A stretch of DNA of 64,000 bases from CAZCJU01 sp964562175 (lineage in GTDB: Bacteria > Bacillota > Clostridia > Oscillospirales > CAG-272), in assembly GCA_964562175.1 (NCBI GenBank), contig CAZLRV010000010.1, positions 19,594 through 83,593 of the forward strand, written 5' to 3'. A program made the translations under genes and the position numbers. Under the pieces are notes generated by a model, which had not been told where the DNA came from, did no database searches, and worked only from the letters and a program-made list of their open reading frames with translations. Positions 63,955 through 64,000 of this stretch are shown piece by piece. Every line of letters begins with the position of its first letter. Within the stretch, counting starts at the first letter, position 1.

Positions 63955-63983
63955 TTGACTTTTTGAGCAGTAAGTGTTATTAT
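63955..63983 (+). promoter_or_regulatory. Promoter for a gene beyond the window
   Basis: TTGACT (63955-63960) and TATTAT (63978-63983) with a 17-base spacer. The start codon it serves would be outside the window. Confidence 0.6.
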
Positions 63984-64000
63984 AATTTTACCAATCATCG

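Overview
The window looks like chromosome from a low-GC Gram-positive anaerobe of the class Clostridia, probably an uncultured gut lineage. Support: strong AGGAGG-type ribosome binding sites almost everywhere, a SepF/DivIVA division pair, a DacF-type carboxypeptidase, a sigma-G relic, GTP-type PEP carboxykinase, formate-tetrahydrofolate ligase and TldD/PmbA. The species cannot be named from the sequence alone.

Layout. 1-3.5 kb: housekeeping genes (S41 processing peptidase, greA, lysS). 3.5-19.05 kb: a roughly 15.5-kb island that is visibly more A/T-rich than its surroundings. It is bounded by two imperfect direct repeats of about 230 bp (3512-3739 and 18823-19053). It carries a type 4 BREX phage-defence operon: a 950-aa protein of unknown function, BrxP (PAPS-reductase/DndC-like, with an added 4Fe-4S ferredoxin-type cysteine cluster), BrxC ATPase, PglZ, a short BrxL, a 65-aa zinc-finger-like protein and a cysteine desulfurase. 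A decayed YhcG/DUF1016 nuclease fragment sits at its right edge. 19.1-25.6 kb: DUF4234 membrane protein, polysaccharide deacetylase, PAP2, ComEC, an oxidoreductase and a DUF1963 protein. 25.7-30.7 kb: miaA, tldD, pmbA, YggS-type gene, sepF. 30.8-32.9 kb: divIVA, lspA, rluD. 33-35.6 kb (minus): S1-domain protein, DUF3048 lipoprotein, CBM9-like protein. 35.9-39.6 kb: fhs, tsaE, tsaB, rpiB, ruvX. 39.6-44.1 kb: TtcA-like ATPase, a membrane protein, a solitary large serine recombinase with a 49-aa partner ORF, dacF. 44.1-49.1 kb (minus): two ABC exporters around a DUF1854 protein. 49.2-56.8 kb: a GH106-like hydrolase and surface-glycan genes. 56.8-64 kb: acpP, a ferritin-like gene, a truncated sigG, lplA, tRNA-Thr, rsmA, pckG and a PPIase-like lipoprotein.

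How the island may work. The BREX genes are co-directional and spaced 2-15 bp apart or overlapping, so they probably form one operon. The cysteine desulfurase can take sulfur from cysteine and the PP-loop protein BrxP can activate and transfer it. This points to a sulfur-based DNA mark rather than the methylation used by PglX-containing BREX systems; no methyltransferase is present. BrxC, PglZ and BrxL are the shared BREX core. The first gene has two tandem modules resembling the DNA-binding N-terminal domain of tyrosine recombinases, plus winged-helix-like segments and no visible catalytic motif, so it could supply DNA recognition. The flanking repeats duplicate the lysS terminator and the promoter of the DUF4234 gene. 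This indicates insertion at the lysS/DUF4234 boundary.
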